Source: Streptococcus vestibularis ATCC 49124 (GTDB lineage Bacteria > Bacillota > Bacilli > Lactobacillales > Streptococcaceae). From it: 6,365 nucleotides of DNA. The stretch lies in contig NZ_GL831112.1 of assembly GCF_000188295.1 (NCBI RefSeq), forward strand, positions 1,066,236 to 1,072,600. Reading direction: 5' to 3'. A program made the translations under genes and the position numbers. Within the stretch, counting starts at the first letter, position 1; each line of letters opens with the position of its first letter. Of the stretch, positions 1 through 5,985 are shown piece by piece. A model generated the notes under the pieces. The model worked only from the letters and a program-made list of their open reading frames with translations. It was not told the origin of the DNA and ran no database searches.

Positions 1-1
1 A

Positions 2-29
2 AAAAGCACCAAATTAAAATGGTGCTTTT
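2..29 (-). terminator. Rho-independent terminator, probably bidirectional
   Basis: A perfect 10-bp stem (2-11 paired with 20-29, AAAAGCACCA with TGGTGCTTTT) closes an 8-nt A/T loop. Read on the minus strand, the stem ends in a run of T at the window edge. It lies 39 bp after the stop of the leftmost minus-strand frame and would end transcription of the lipoprotein region. The plus-strand reading also gives TTTT after the stem, so it could serve a gene converging from the left, outside the window. Confidence 0.85.
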
Positions 30-67
30 GCTTTTCTTATATTCAAGAATAACTTCAGTATCAGAAA

Positions 68-460
68 CTAAATAAGGGCTTTATGATCGTCATGCCTATG
101 CTCACTTAAAAGTACTTCACCAAATTGTACCCCACCATCCTCACTGACTCGTTCCTGGCAAGCGACACAATACAATTCTCTAGCCAATCGCTGTTGTCGA
201 CCACCTACATAGATCACCTCTTCTATTCCAGGCAACATATAAGGTGGCATGGTATCAACCAGCTCATCAAAATGCGATTCATCGTTACTTAAAAAGAAAC
301 GTGCAGGATGATTACTATTATCAAAATCTCCAATGGCCACAAGACTATCATCTTCTGTCAAGAGATAGTAATAAGTAGCTGTGCGGTCTTCTGTGTATCG
401 AAAGAATAATTGACTCTCTTCCATCTTGTCCCGACGGAGTAAATACAATTGGTGTCTCAC
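68..460 (-). CDS. Unrecognised small protein or displaced C-terminal fragment
   Basis: I do not recognise this 130-residue frame. It starts at GTG (460), preceded five bases upstream by AGAAGG; an internal ATG at 424 has only a poor ribosome binding site. There is no signal peptide or membrane segment. The protein is acidic and soluble-looking, with aromatic residues near the start (FFRY, TYYYLL), a Cys-x-x-Cys pair (C98, C101) and a His-rich tail (H121, H123, H126) that could bind metal. The first 113 bases overlap the 3' end of the upstream lipoprotein frame in the +1 register. I counted about 44% GC at 121-300 against about 33% at 541-660, so the two parts may differ in origin. It may be a separate gene, the true C-terminus of the lipoprotein after a frameshift, or the 3' remnant of another gene joined by deletion. 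A terminator follows closely, so transcription through it is likely. Confidence 0.5.
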   Translation of the reverse strand: MRHQLYLLRRDKMEESQLFFRYTEDRTATYYYLLTEDDSLVAIGDFDNSNHPARFFLSNDESHFDELVDTMPPYMLPGIEEVIYVGGRQQRLARELYCVACQERVSEDGGVQFGEVLLSEHRHDDHKALI

Positions 461-1622
461 TAATACCTTCTGATGTTTTTGTAACGGCTGTGAGCTTTTC
501 TCCTTTTACGACGAACTTATCAAAAACTACATCACCCGCAGGTTTGCCATTAACTTGAATCAAGCCATTGGCATCAAAAGTAATACTATTTCCTTGTTCA
601 TTTCTCCAAGATCCTTTAACACTTGAAAAATTACCTGTTTGAATTTCTTGGATGTTCATACCACTAGATTCCGATTGAGTTTTTTTCTCACCTTCTATTC
701 GTTCCGTATAATCAAGAGCAATCCATCCTTGACCAGATTGTAATCTCCCCCAAGTGTAACCTTCTGCATTTGTTGTTTCCGCAATAGTGTGAATACCTTG
801 AGATATCTTGCCCAGAGACTGAGACTTAGCTCTCGGTTCTTTGCGTATTTCCAAATCCGATATTTGCACACGAACCTGAAAACCAGTTTCTGACTTAATA
901 TTCTCACTTTGACTAGAAGATTTCATATCACTTTCTTTTGAAGAAGTCATTGAACCTTTATCAATTGATTCCCACTTTAAGTTTTTGAGATTCAAAGCCG
1001 TAGACGAGATACCTAATTCATCTTCGATTTTCTTCTTATCATTCATTTGTATCGTAGTTTCTTTTTCCTTATTTGGGACACTAGCTTCAACTTTGTATAA
1101 ACTTAGGCTTACTTCCGGATTCGATGACTGCCAGGCAGCAAATACCACCTGACCGTTTTCATAAGCAGTGAGAGATGAACGTGCTCCACCAACAGGTGCT
1201 GCATAAGCTACATGCAACAAAGTAGGTTGACTATTTTTTAGATAATAAATTGCAGAAATATAATCTTGTTTACCAATCAATAACTCGTCATGTCCATCTT
1301 TATCTAAGTCTACGAACGCATATTGAAAATCAACTGACGTTCCCGAATGCCCTAAATTATCAATGAGCATATATTCCTCAGATGTAGCTTCGACCTGTTT
1401 TAAGGCTTCAGTTAAACGACTATCATCACCACTATTTATTGCTTGCTGATAAGATTTATAACGATCTAAGACCGTTTGAAATGATTCCTGTCTATTCTTC
1501 TTTAATGATTGCTTACTAGACGAAGATGATTGCTGTGTTACCTGCTTCATTTGATTAGAGCCACATGCAACCAAGGTCAAAGTACTCAGGCTTAAAAGCG
1601 ATATCAGTATCCATTTTTTCAT
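348..1622 (-). CDS. Lipoprotein with SH3-like and DUF6287-like domains
   Basis: Predicted membrane-anchored lipoprotein of 424 residues. The ATG at 1622 is chosen because AGGAG lies eight bases upstream and because it gives a clean signal peptide (MKKW, then a hydrophobic core) with the lipobox LVAC, lipidated at Cys20. An in-frame start 22 codons upstream would bury this. A Ser/Lys/Gln-rich linker (about 21-45) leads to an uncharacterised region (about 48-180) containing DLDKDGHDELL at about 105-115, which resembles a calcium-binding or FG-GAP loop. A second Ser-rich linker precedes a bacterial SH3-like domain (about 248-310, with EIRKEPRAKSQSLG and the GWIALDY end). Last is a DUF6287-like segment (about 324-396, with TGNFSSVKGSW, ITFDANGLI and PIVFTP). 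Such proteins sit outside the membrane and may bind wall material, but the exact role is unknown. The last 25 or so residues look like out-of-frame sequence (Ser/Leu/Arg-rich), so the C-terminus is probably frameshifted or fused. Confidence 0.85.
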   Translation of the reverse strand: MKKWILISLLSLSTLTLVACGSNQMKQVTQQSSSSSKQSLKKNRQESFQTVLDRYKSYQQAINSGDDSRLTEALKQVEATSEEYMLIDNLGHSGTSVDFQYAFVDLDKDGHDELLIGKQDYISAIYYLKNSQPTLLHVAYAAPVGGARSSLTAYENGQVVFAAWQSSNPEVSLSLYKVEASVPNKEKETTIQMNDKKKIEDELGISSTALNLKNLKWESIDKGSMTSSKESDMKSSSQSENIKSETGFQVRVQISDLEIRKEPRAKSQSLGKISQGIHTIAETTNAEGYTWGRLQSGQGWIALDYTERIEGEKKTQSESSGMNIQEIQTGNFSSVKGSWRNEQGNSITFDANGLIQVNGKPAGDVVFDKFVVKGEKLTAVTKTSEGISETPIVFTPSGQDGRESIILSIHRRPHSYLLLSLDRR

Positions 1623-1737
1623 ATTAAATTCTCCTGTTCTTTCAATATGTTTATTTCCGCTAAATGTTTTGATTTGATTACCCACCACTACTCATTAGCA
1701 AATTTTCTACAACTTAACGTTGATCAAACTAAAATAT

Positions 1738-1766
1738 AGGATAGCAATAGTTAGTAAATCTTTCAA
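1738..1766 (-). promoter_or_regulatory. Possible promoter of the lipoprotein gene
   Basis: On the minus strand TTGAAA (1766-1761) and TATCCT (1743-1738) are separated by 17 bp, about 115 bp upstream of the lipoprotein start. A TTGACT at 1774-1769 is an alternative -35 without a good partner. The -10 box is a weak match, so this is a suggestion. It fits the hairpin just upstream (1817-1862), which separates this gene from the one before it. Confidence 0.35.
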
Positions 1767-1816
1767 TAAGTCAATATTATTTGGAAGATTCTATATGCAA
1801 AAACTATTTCAGCAAA

Positions 1817-1862
1817 ATAGGACTCCGTTGAAGAGTACAATCAATCTTCATAAGAGTCCTAT
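1817..1862 (-). terminator. Hairpin terminator after the small membrane protein gene
   Basis: A perfect 9-bp stem (ATAGGACTC at 1817-1825 with GAGTCCTAT at 1854-1862) encloses a second 6-bp stem (TGAAGA 1829-1834 with TCTTCA 1845-1850). It starts six bases after the stop codon of the upstream gene on the minus strand. The T tract is short (TTTT, then G), so termination may be partial and some readthrough into the lipoprotein gene is possible. Confidence 0.65.
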
Positions 1863-1868
1863 AACTAT

Positions 1869-2231
1869 TTATTGTTTTTCATAGGTGGCATCGTGGAGTG
1901 CATAACTCACATTGGTATTAGTGAATTCAAAGAAAATAGATTCAATCTTTCCTGTTGAAAGTTCACCTTCAGCTTTTGGACCACTTGTTGCCGTAAACTT
2001 AATTTTATCACCCGCAATTCGCCAAGTACCTGTTCTAGATTCTCCACTTTCTTTTGTAATTTTCAGGCTCTTATTTGATTTCAACTCAATCGTTACATCA
2101 TTTTCACCATCGTACCAAGTCCCCACAACCTGCTGCTCCGGAGACTTTTCACGTGTTAAGAAATATGCTCCAACTCCAATCCCTGCAAGTGCGATTACAA
2201 CAACAGAAACAATAATTAATACTTTTTTCAT
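1869..2231 (-). CDS. Small membrane-anchored protein with beta-rich extracellular domain
   Basis: A 120-residue protein. The ATG at 2231 is preferred over one nine codons upstream because AGGAG sits eight bases before it and the product then begins MKKVLII. Residues about 3-25 form one hydrophobic segment with no cleavage site or lipobox cysteine, so it probably stays as a membrane anchor with the rest outside the cell. Residues about 38-115 are polar and strand-rich, with two GTW motifs (VVGTWYDGE and RTGTWRIAGDKIKFT). This resembles the lipocalin-like DUF5640 type of small Gram-positive envelope protein; that family call is from pattern only. The following lipoprotein also carries a GSW...F...G segment near its C-terminus, so the two may share a fold. 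The gene is followed directly by a hairpin. I found no convincing promoter in the 126 bp upstream, so it may depend partly on readthrough from the large surface-protein gene. Function unknown. Confidence 0.8.
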   Translation of the reverse strand: MKKVLIIVSVVVIALAGIGVGAYFLTREKSPEQQVVGTWYDGENDVTIELKSNKSLKITKESGESRTGTWRIAGDKIKFTATSGPKAEGELSTGKIESIFFEFTNTNVSYALHDATYEKQ

Positions 2232-2298
2232 TTTATATTCTCCTATTTTTATTCTCAACTTCTATAGAATATGGAAGTAATTTTGATTAAAGTAAGGC

Positions 2299-2331
2299 AG
2301 TGAATCTTCAGTTACGCCATAACTTCTCACT
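2299..2331. other. Imperfect inverted repeat between the surface-protein and small membrane-protein genes
   Basis: AGTGA (2299-2303) pairs with TCACT (2327-2331), and AGTTA (2310-2314) with TAACT (2320-2324), around a 5-nt loop and an asymmetric internal bulge. It lies 27 bp after the stop of the large surface-protein gene. No real T run follows on the minus strand, so it may be an RNA 3'-end structure or a weak terminator, or chance. No other structure in this 126-bp gap is convincing. Confidence 0.3.
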
Positions 2332-2357
2332 CAGTAAAGCAATTTAGAAACTGTAAT

Positions 2358-5300
2358 TTATAACTTCTTCTTTCTCATCACTCCTGCTAAAGCAAGAAAC
2401 GTAATTCCTGAAAGCGTATAAACCGCTGTTTCACCTTCACCTGTTTCAGGTAATGATGCTTGATAGATCGGTACGCCATGTTTCGAAACGACATTATCGG
2501 TAATAGTACGGACAGCAGTCCTGACATCTCGGGAAACTGAAGAGTTATAACCTACTATTTGGCCATTTTCATCAAGGATAGCAACAGGAGTTCCACCTTT
2601 TTGAACAATAGCTTCATATTGAGCTTTTACTTGAGCTTGTGTATAAGCTTCTTTTACAGCTTCATATTGAGCTACTGCATCACGTTTATTGATAAGCAAC
2701 TGTTTAAGTTTTTCAGTTTCTTTATCAAGAACTGATTTAGCTTCTTTATGTTTTTCTACTGCTAGTTTGTAAGCAACTTTAGCTTTTTCTAAATTACTAT
2801 CAGCATTTTCGAGTTTACTAAGATAATCTTTTGTTTCTTGAAGTTTAGTTTTAAGAGATTTAATCTCGTCTTTGATTTTAACTTCATTCACTTTCAAAGC
2901 GTTCACTGTTTCTTGAAGAGAAGCAAGTTCTTTTTCATCTTTAGCTTTTTGAGCTTTAAGTTCTTCCAACTTAGCTTCTTCATTTTGAAGTGTTGCTTTA
3001 GCATCCGAAAGAGCTTTAGTCTTACTTGCAACATCTGAGTTAAGATTATTAACAGCTTTTTGAGCTTTGACTAATCTTAGCTCAGCTAATTCACGCGCCG
3101 AAGTCACTTCAGCCAATTTGATTTTAGCATCAGGTGTGAGGTCAGCAGTTGCTTTGAGTGAAGCAATTTTATTGCGAGTTTCTGAGAGTACTTCATTAGC
3201 AAGTTTATTTTTAACCTGAGCAGAATTCAATTCTTCATTAGCGACTTTGTTTGCGTTGTTAGCTTTTTCTTGTGCTATTTTTGCATTGGCAAGAGCTTTA
3301 GTTTTAGTAGCAACATCAGTGTTAAGATTGTCAATTGTTTTTTGAACGTTGTTCAAACGAGTTTCAGCGTTCTTACGTGCTTCAGTAGCCTCATCCAACT
3401 TAGCTTTGGCATCAGGTATGAGGTCAGCAATTGCTTTGAGTGCGTTCAAAGTTTTTGTTGTGTTAGATACAGCATCCTGAGCTGCCTTATTTGCTACTGA
3501 TGCTGTAGTTAATCGGTTTTGGGCTGTTTTGTTAGCATTATCCGCAGAAGTTTGAACAGCTTTAGCGTCAGCTAGTTGAGTTTTTACAACCGAAGAGTCA
3601 AATGGATTACTTAATATTTTATCAGTATCTGACGAAGTGTGATTGAAATGAATTTCATGCATCAATCCAAGACCTTCTGGTGTTACGCTTGTTGCAGCAC
3701 CAATATAATTTGGAATAACCTTACCGTTTTTATAGTCAGGTTTTCCTCCAACTGTTGTAATAACATGGGCATAATTCTGATTGTAGTCACTACCAAAAGT
3801 ATTGATAATAGATTTATAAATACCTTTATACAAAGCCGACATTGTAGTTGGTTTAGCTTTGATGTAACCGAGGTTTTCTGCCTTCCAATGCGTAGTATCA
3901 GTTCCATCATTAGTTAGAGCACTAAAAAGGTGGTCGCCATCAGGATTTGACATATTCGAATAAGCAGTTGTGATATTCTTCATTGCTGTAACAACATCTT
4001 CTGTCACAAGAATTTCAGAATCACCCCAGATAATTTTTCGCACTTGTTGAATCAATCCTGCTTGATAAAGTGAGAGGTTAGCAATTTGTTCTTTTGTTAA
4101 ATCACTAAGATCATTAATTACAGTGTCGTCAACAGGATAGTTGTTTTCCTTGCTATAATCACGGTTATCCCACCAAGTTTGAACAGCATCGAAGAGCTTA
4201 TCTTTGTTTGCTTCTGTTTTATCTTCATAGAAGTTTCGATAAGCACTTGCAACTTCTTCTGGAATTTCAATAGTGCTAAGATTTTCTAAACTAGTTAGTT
4301 TATCTCCCAAACGTTTTACAGCTTTGTCTGCTTCTTCTTTTTTAAACTTAGCATCAGCTGCAACAGCTATAGCAGCTGTCAATTCCGTTGAAGTTCTCGA
4401 AGCCACATTTTGTTGAGCTGTCAAGGTTTCTGTCAATGATTGGATTTTAGCTTTTTTATCAGCATCAGTTTTTTGAGCTTCTTTCAAATTGCTTTCAGCC
4501 TTAGCTTCAGCAGCTTTTTTCGTTGCCAAATCACTTTGAGTATTATCTCGTTCTGAGATGATTTCTTTAGCTCCTGTACCGTCAAGTGCTGCTTGAGCAT
4601 TAGTTACAGCAATATTAGCATTGTCGAGTTGCTCTTTAGTATGTTTAGCCTTAGCTTCAGCATCACTCAAAGTTTTAGAAGTGTCTTCAACAGCTTTAGC
4701 TTGGAGTTTTTCATCTTTTTCAGCTTGTTCAAGTTTAGCTTTTTTATCAACATCAGCTTTCTGTGCTTCTTCTAGCTTGCTTTTGGCATTAGCTTCAGCA
4801 TCCTTTTTTGTTACCAAATCAGTTTGAGCATTATCTCGTTCTGAGATGATTTCTTTAGCTCCTCTACCATCAAGATTTTTTTGAGCAGTTTCTACATCGG
4901 CTTTAGCATTTGCTACATTAGTTTCTTGAGTAGTAATTTTTGTTTGATCACTGTTAACAATTTCAGTTTGTTTGTTAACTTTATCTTGAGCTTTAGCAGT
5001 CTCAGCTTGAGCGCTCTGAAGTTGAACGTCTTGATTTTCGATTGCTGATTCTGTTTCACTAATACTTTGTTTAGTTTTGTCAATTTCAACAGGAGTGGCC
5101 TTGTCTTTGATAATTTGAGCTTCATCAATAGTTTCCTTAGCCGTAGCTTCATTTTTTTCAGCTATTTCTTCTTCAGTGATGGCTTTCTTAACTACATCTT
5201 GTTGAGCGTTTACTGATTGTACCGCTACACTTTGCTTGTTCTCGGCTTCTTTAAGAGCTTGAACAGTTACTTTAGAACTTGAAGCATCAAATTCCGTTTT

Positions 5301-5402
5301 TAGGTCTTCTTGTTGATTAGCATTCACTACAGACGTTAGTCCGGTCGCTGCAATCACTGTAGAGACACTGGCTAATACCTTTATAGCTTCTTTCTTTTCC
5401 AT
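2358..5402 (-). CDS. LPXTG-anchored SEC10/PgrA surface exclusion-type coiled-coil protein
   Basis: Predicted cell-wall surface protein of 1014 residues from the ATG at 5402, with AAAGGAG at 5414-5420. An in-frame TTG 13 codons upstream overlaps a -10-like box and is rejected. Residues 1-28 are a signal peptide (MEKKEAIKV, cleavage likely after VNA) without a YSIRK motif. About 37-375 is Ala/Lys/Glu-rich coiled coil with one 47-residue repeat pair. About 377-592 is a globular, non-repetitive region matching the SEC10/PgrA surface exclusion domain in layout: LTKEQIANLSLYQAGLIQQV, then a YSN segment, NYAHVI and YIGAATS. About 605-925 is coiled coil again with a second repeat pair. The sorting signal is LPETG (984-988), a hydrophobic stretch and an RKKK tail, so sortase should anchor it to peptidoglycan. 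Enterococcal relatives (PgrA, Sea1) reduce uptake of a resident conjugative plasmid, and streptococcal ones may act as adhesins. No transfer genes are nearby, so adhesion or another contact role is as likely. Transcription is probably controlled by the divergent XRE regulator. Confidence 0.9.
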   Translation of the reverse strand: MEKKEAIKVLASVSTVIAATGLTSVVNANQQEDLKTEFDASSSKVTVQALKEAENKQSVAVQSVNAQQDVVKKAITEEEIAEKNEATAKETIDEAQIIKDKATPVEIDKTKQSISETESAIENQDVQLQSAQAETAKAQDKVNKQTEIVNSDQTKITTQETNVANAKADVETAQKNLDGRGAKEIISERDNAQTDLVTKKDAEANAKSKLEEAQKADVDKKAKLEQAEKDEKLQAKAVEDTSKTLSDAEAKAKHTKEQLDNANIAVTNAQAALDGTGAKEIISERDNTQSDLATKKAAEAKAESNLKEAQKTDADKKAKIQSLTETLTAQQNVASRTSTELTAAIAVAADAKFKKEEADKAVKRLGDKLTSLENLSTIEIPEEVASAYRNFYEDKTEANKDKLFDAVQTWWDNRDYSKENNYPVDDTVINDLSDLTKEQIANLSLYQAGLIQQVRKIIWGDSEILVTEDVVTAMKNITTAYSNMSNPDGDHLFSALTNDGTDTTHWKAENLGYIKAKPTTMSALYKGIYKSIINTFGSDYNQNYAHVITTVGGKPDYKNGKVIPNYIGAATSVTPEGLGLMHEIHFNHTSSDTDKILSNPFDSSVVKTQLADAKAVQTSADNANKTAQNRLTTASVANKAAQDAVSNTTKTLNALKAIADLIPDAKAKLDEATEARKNAETRLNNVQKTIDNLNTDVATKTKALANAKIAQEKANNANKVANEELNSAQVKNKLANEVLSETRNKIASLKATADLTPDAKIKLAEVTSARELAELRLVKAQKAVNNLNSDVASKTKALSDAKATLQNEEAKLEELKAQKAKDEKELASLQETVNALKVNEVKIKDEIKSLKTKLQETKDYLSKLENADSNLEKAKVAYKLAVEKHKEAKSVLDKETEKLKQLLINKRDAVAQYEAVKEAYTQAQVKAQYEAIVQKGGTPVAILDENGQIVGYNSSVSRDVRTAVRTITDNVVSKHGVPIYQASLPETGEGETAVYTLSGITFLALAGVMRKKKL
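2997..3161 (-). repeat. C-terminal coiled-coil repeat, copy 2
   Basis: Second copy of the 55-residue unit, containing ADLTPDAKIKL and SKTKALSDAK. The lower identity than in the N-terminal pair suggests an older duplication. Confidence 0.8.
3279..3443 (-). repeat. C-terminal coiled-coil repeat, copy 1
   Basis: It encodes a 55-residue unit containing ADLIPDAKAKL and TKTKALANAK on the C-terminal side of the SEC10/PgrA region. Its partner is at 2997-3161, 94 codons away. I counted 35 of 55 residues identical. It is a separate duplication from the N-terminal pair, with a similar period. Confidence 0.8.
4446..4586 (-). repeat. N-terminal coiled-coil repeat, copy 2
   Basis: Second copy of the 47-residue unit, starting LDGTGAKEIISERDN, offset by exactly 96 codons from copy 1. 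The period, close to 96 residues, suggests duplication of a full coiled-coil segment, not just the conserved core. Confidence 0.85.
4734..4874 (-). repeat. N-terminal coiled-coil repeat, copy 1
   Basis: It encodes a 47-residue unit starting LDGRGAKEIISERDN, matched 288 bp further along the gene by a second copy (4446-4586). I counted 36 of 47 residues identical. A 34-bp block is identical at DNA level (4830-4863 and 4542-4575), which makes the pair a possible site of slippage or recombination. Confidence 0.85.
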
Positions 5403-5413
5403 TAACGCTAAAA

Positions 5414-5420
5414 CTCCTTT
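5414..5420 (-). promoter_or_regulatory. Ribosome binding site deciding the surface-protein start
   Basis: AAAGGAG on the minus strand ends 11 bases before the ATG at 5402, slightly long spacing but the only good Shine-Dalgarno here. It lies downstream of the alternative TTG at 5441, which therefore cannot be served by it. Confidence 0.75.
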
Positions 5421-5452
5421 AATTTTCAATAAATTATACAATTCCTATATTG

Positions 5453-5466
5453 TAATGTTTACATTA
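5453..5466. promoter_or_regulatory. Short palindrome over the surface-gene promoter
   Basis: TAATGTTTACATTA is a 14-bp inverted repeat with 6-bp arms and a 2-bp centre. It covers part of the -10 box and the predicted transcription start of the surface-protein gene. Its sequence differs from the AACC...GGTT array next to it, so it could be a site for a different regulator. In AT-rich DNA it could also be chance. Confidence 0.35.
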
Positions 5467-5491
5467 TATAACTTAAAAACAACCTTGTAAA
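5463..5491 (-). promoter_or_regulatory. Promoter of the surface-protein gene
   Basis: On the minus strand TTTACA (5491-5486) and a consensus TATAAT (5468-5463) are 17 bp apart, a near-consensus sigma-70-type promoter. Transcription would start near 5456, giving a leader of about 53 nt. The -35 box lies inside the first unit of the operator array, so a bound regulator would be expected to block or alter polymerase access. A second TATAAT at 5438-5433 with a weak TAAACA 17 bp upstream could be a further start. Confidence 0.75.
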
Positions 5492-5559
5492 GTTGTTTTT
5501 AACCTTACAAGGTGTTATAACCAACCTTTTATGGTTGTAAAATTAACCTGCGAGGTGGT
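5480..5559. promoter_or_regulatory. Four-unit operator array for the divergent XRE regulator
   Basis: Four 16-bp imperfect palindromes of the type AACCTTnnnAAGGTT occur at 5480-5495 (CAACCTTGTAAAGTTG), 5500-5515 (TAACCTTACAAGGTGT), 5522-5537 (CAACCTTTTATGGTTG) and 5544-5559 (TAACCTGCGAGGTGGT). Start-to-start distances are 20, 22 and 22 bp, near two helical turns, so all would face the same side of the DNA, as expected for cooperative dimer binding. Unit 1 covers the -35 of the surface gene, unit 2 abuts the likely -10 of the regulator gene, and unit 4 includes the regulator's own ribosome binding site. The binding protein is inferred from position, since the adjacent gene is an XRE repressor-type protein. 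Confidence 0.75.
5493..5521 (+). promoter_or_regulatory. Likely promoter of the XRE regulator gene
   Basis: TTGTTT (5493-5498) and TATAAC (5516-5521) are 17 bp apart. Transcription would start near 5528 with a leader of about 34 nt. The -35 falls between array units 1 and 2, and the spacer contains unit 2, which suggests autoregulation. The -35 is weak, so this promoter is probably much weaker than the opposing one. Confidence 0.5.
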
Positions 5560-5561
5560 TT

Positions 5562-5888
5562 ATGTCAAATCTACAAGAATATATCAGTAAACGTATTAGA
5601 GTCTTACGAATAAAAGAGGGAATGACTCAGGAAATGCTTGAAGAAAAAGCTGAATTGGGAACAAATTACGTTTATAAAATTGAAAATCTAGAACCTAACA
5701 TTAAAATCAAAACTCTTGAAAAAATTATGAAAGCTTTAGATGTGGATATCCCGACTTTCTTTGATGTCACACTAAAAGAAGAAGATAGCGATTTGGTAAA
5801 ACTTATTGATAATTTAAAAGCATTGCCTGAGTACAAACAAAAGAAATTAATCACAGCTATCAATACTATTATGACTGAAACAAAATAA
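5562..5888 (+). CDS. XRE-family helix-turn-helix transcriptional regulator
   Basis: A 108-residue DNA-binding protein. The ATG at 5562 follows GAGGTGG at 5552-5558. Residues about 9-66 form a Cro/C1-type helix-turn-helix domain: RIRVLRIKEGMTQEMLEEKA holds the first two helices, the recognition helix lies around LGTNYVYKIE, and KIKTLEKIMKALDVDIPTFF closes the fold. The remaining 42 residues (DLVKLIDNLKALPEYKQKKL and on) are predicted helical and probably form the dimer contact. There is no ligand or protease domain, so it is likely a simple repressor or activator. It is transcribed away from the SEC10/PgrA gene across the four-unit array and most likely regulates both. A strong terminator starts 50 bp after the stop. 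Length and layout are ordinary for small XRE regulators; the exact signal it answers cannot be told. Confidence 0.92.
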   Translation: MSNLQEYISKRIRVLRIKEGMTQEMLEEKAELGTNYVYKIENLEPNIKIKTLEKIMKALDVDIPTFFDVTLKEEDSDLVKLIDNLKALPEYKQKKLITAINTIMTETK

Positions 5889-5937
5889 CAGAGCCTTTTA
5901 AACTGACAACTACTATAGGTTAAAATAGAACTTAAGT

Positions 5938-5976
5938 AAAAGACTTATCTCTATATTTTATAGAGATAAGTCTTTT
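5938..5976 (+). terminator. Strong bidirectional terminator between convergent genes
   Basis: A perfect 18-bp stem (5938-5955 with 5959-5976) closes a TTT loop. The plus strand ends in five T, and the minus-strand reading also ends in TTTT. It ends the XRE gene on the plus strand and lies 10 bp beyond the TAA at 5986 of the decayed minus-strand gene to the right, as expected for a terminator shared by convergent genes. Confidence 0.9.
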
Positions 5977-5985
5977 TAGCTTTCT

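Noticed and set aside
1912..2280. A 122-codon plus-strand open frame opposite the small membrane-protein gene
   Set aside because: The minus-strand frame has a ribosome binding site, a membrane anchor and a following hairpin; the plus frame has none of these and ends in low-quality sequence.
2838..4827. Several plus-strand open frames of 60-92 codons opposite the surface-protein gene
   Set aside because: They are Phe/Ser/Leu-rich mirror images of Lys/Glu/Ala-rich coiled-coil codons, without ribosome binding sites or plausible products.
5402..5441. TTG start at 5441 for the large surface protein
   Set aside because: It overlaps a -10-like TATAAT, lacks a ribosome binding site, and would place 13 extra residues before a normal signal peptide. 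The ATG at 5402 has AAAGGAG.
5480..5559. Regularly spaced repeats considered as a CRISPR-like array
   Set aside because: Units are only 16 bp, imperfect and palindromic, with 4-6 bp between them, and they sit on two promoters; an operator array explains them.
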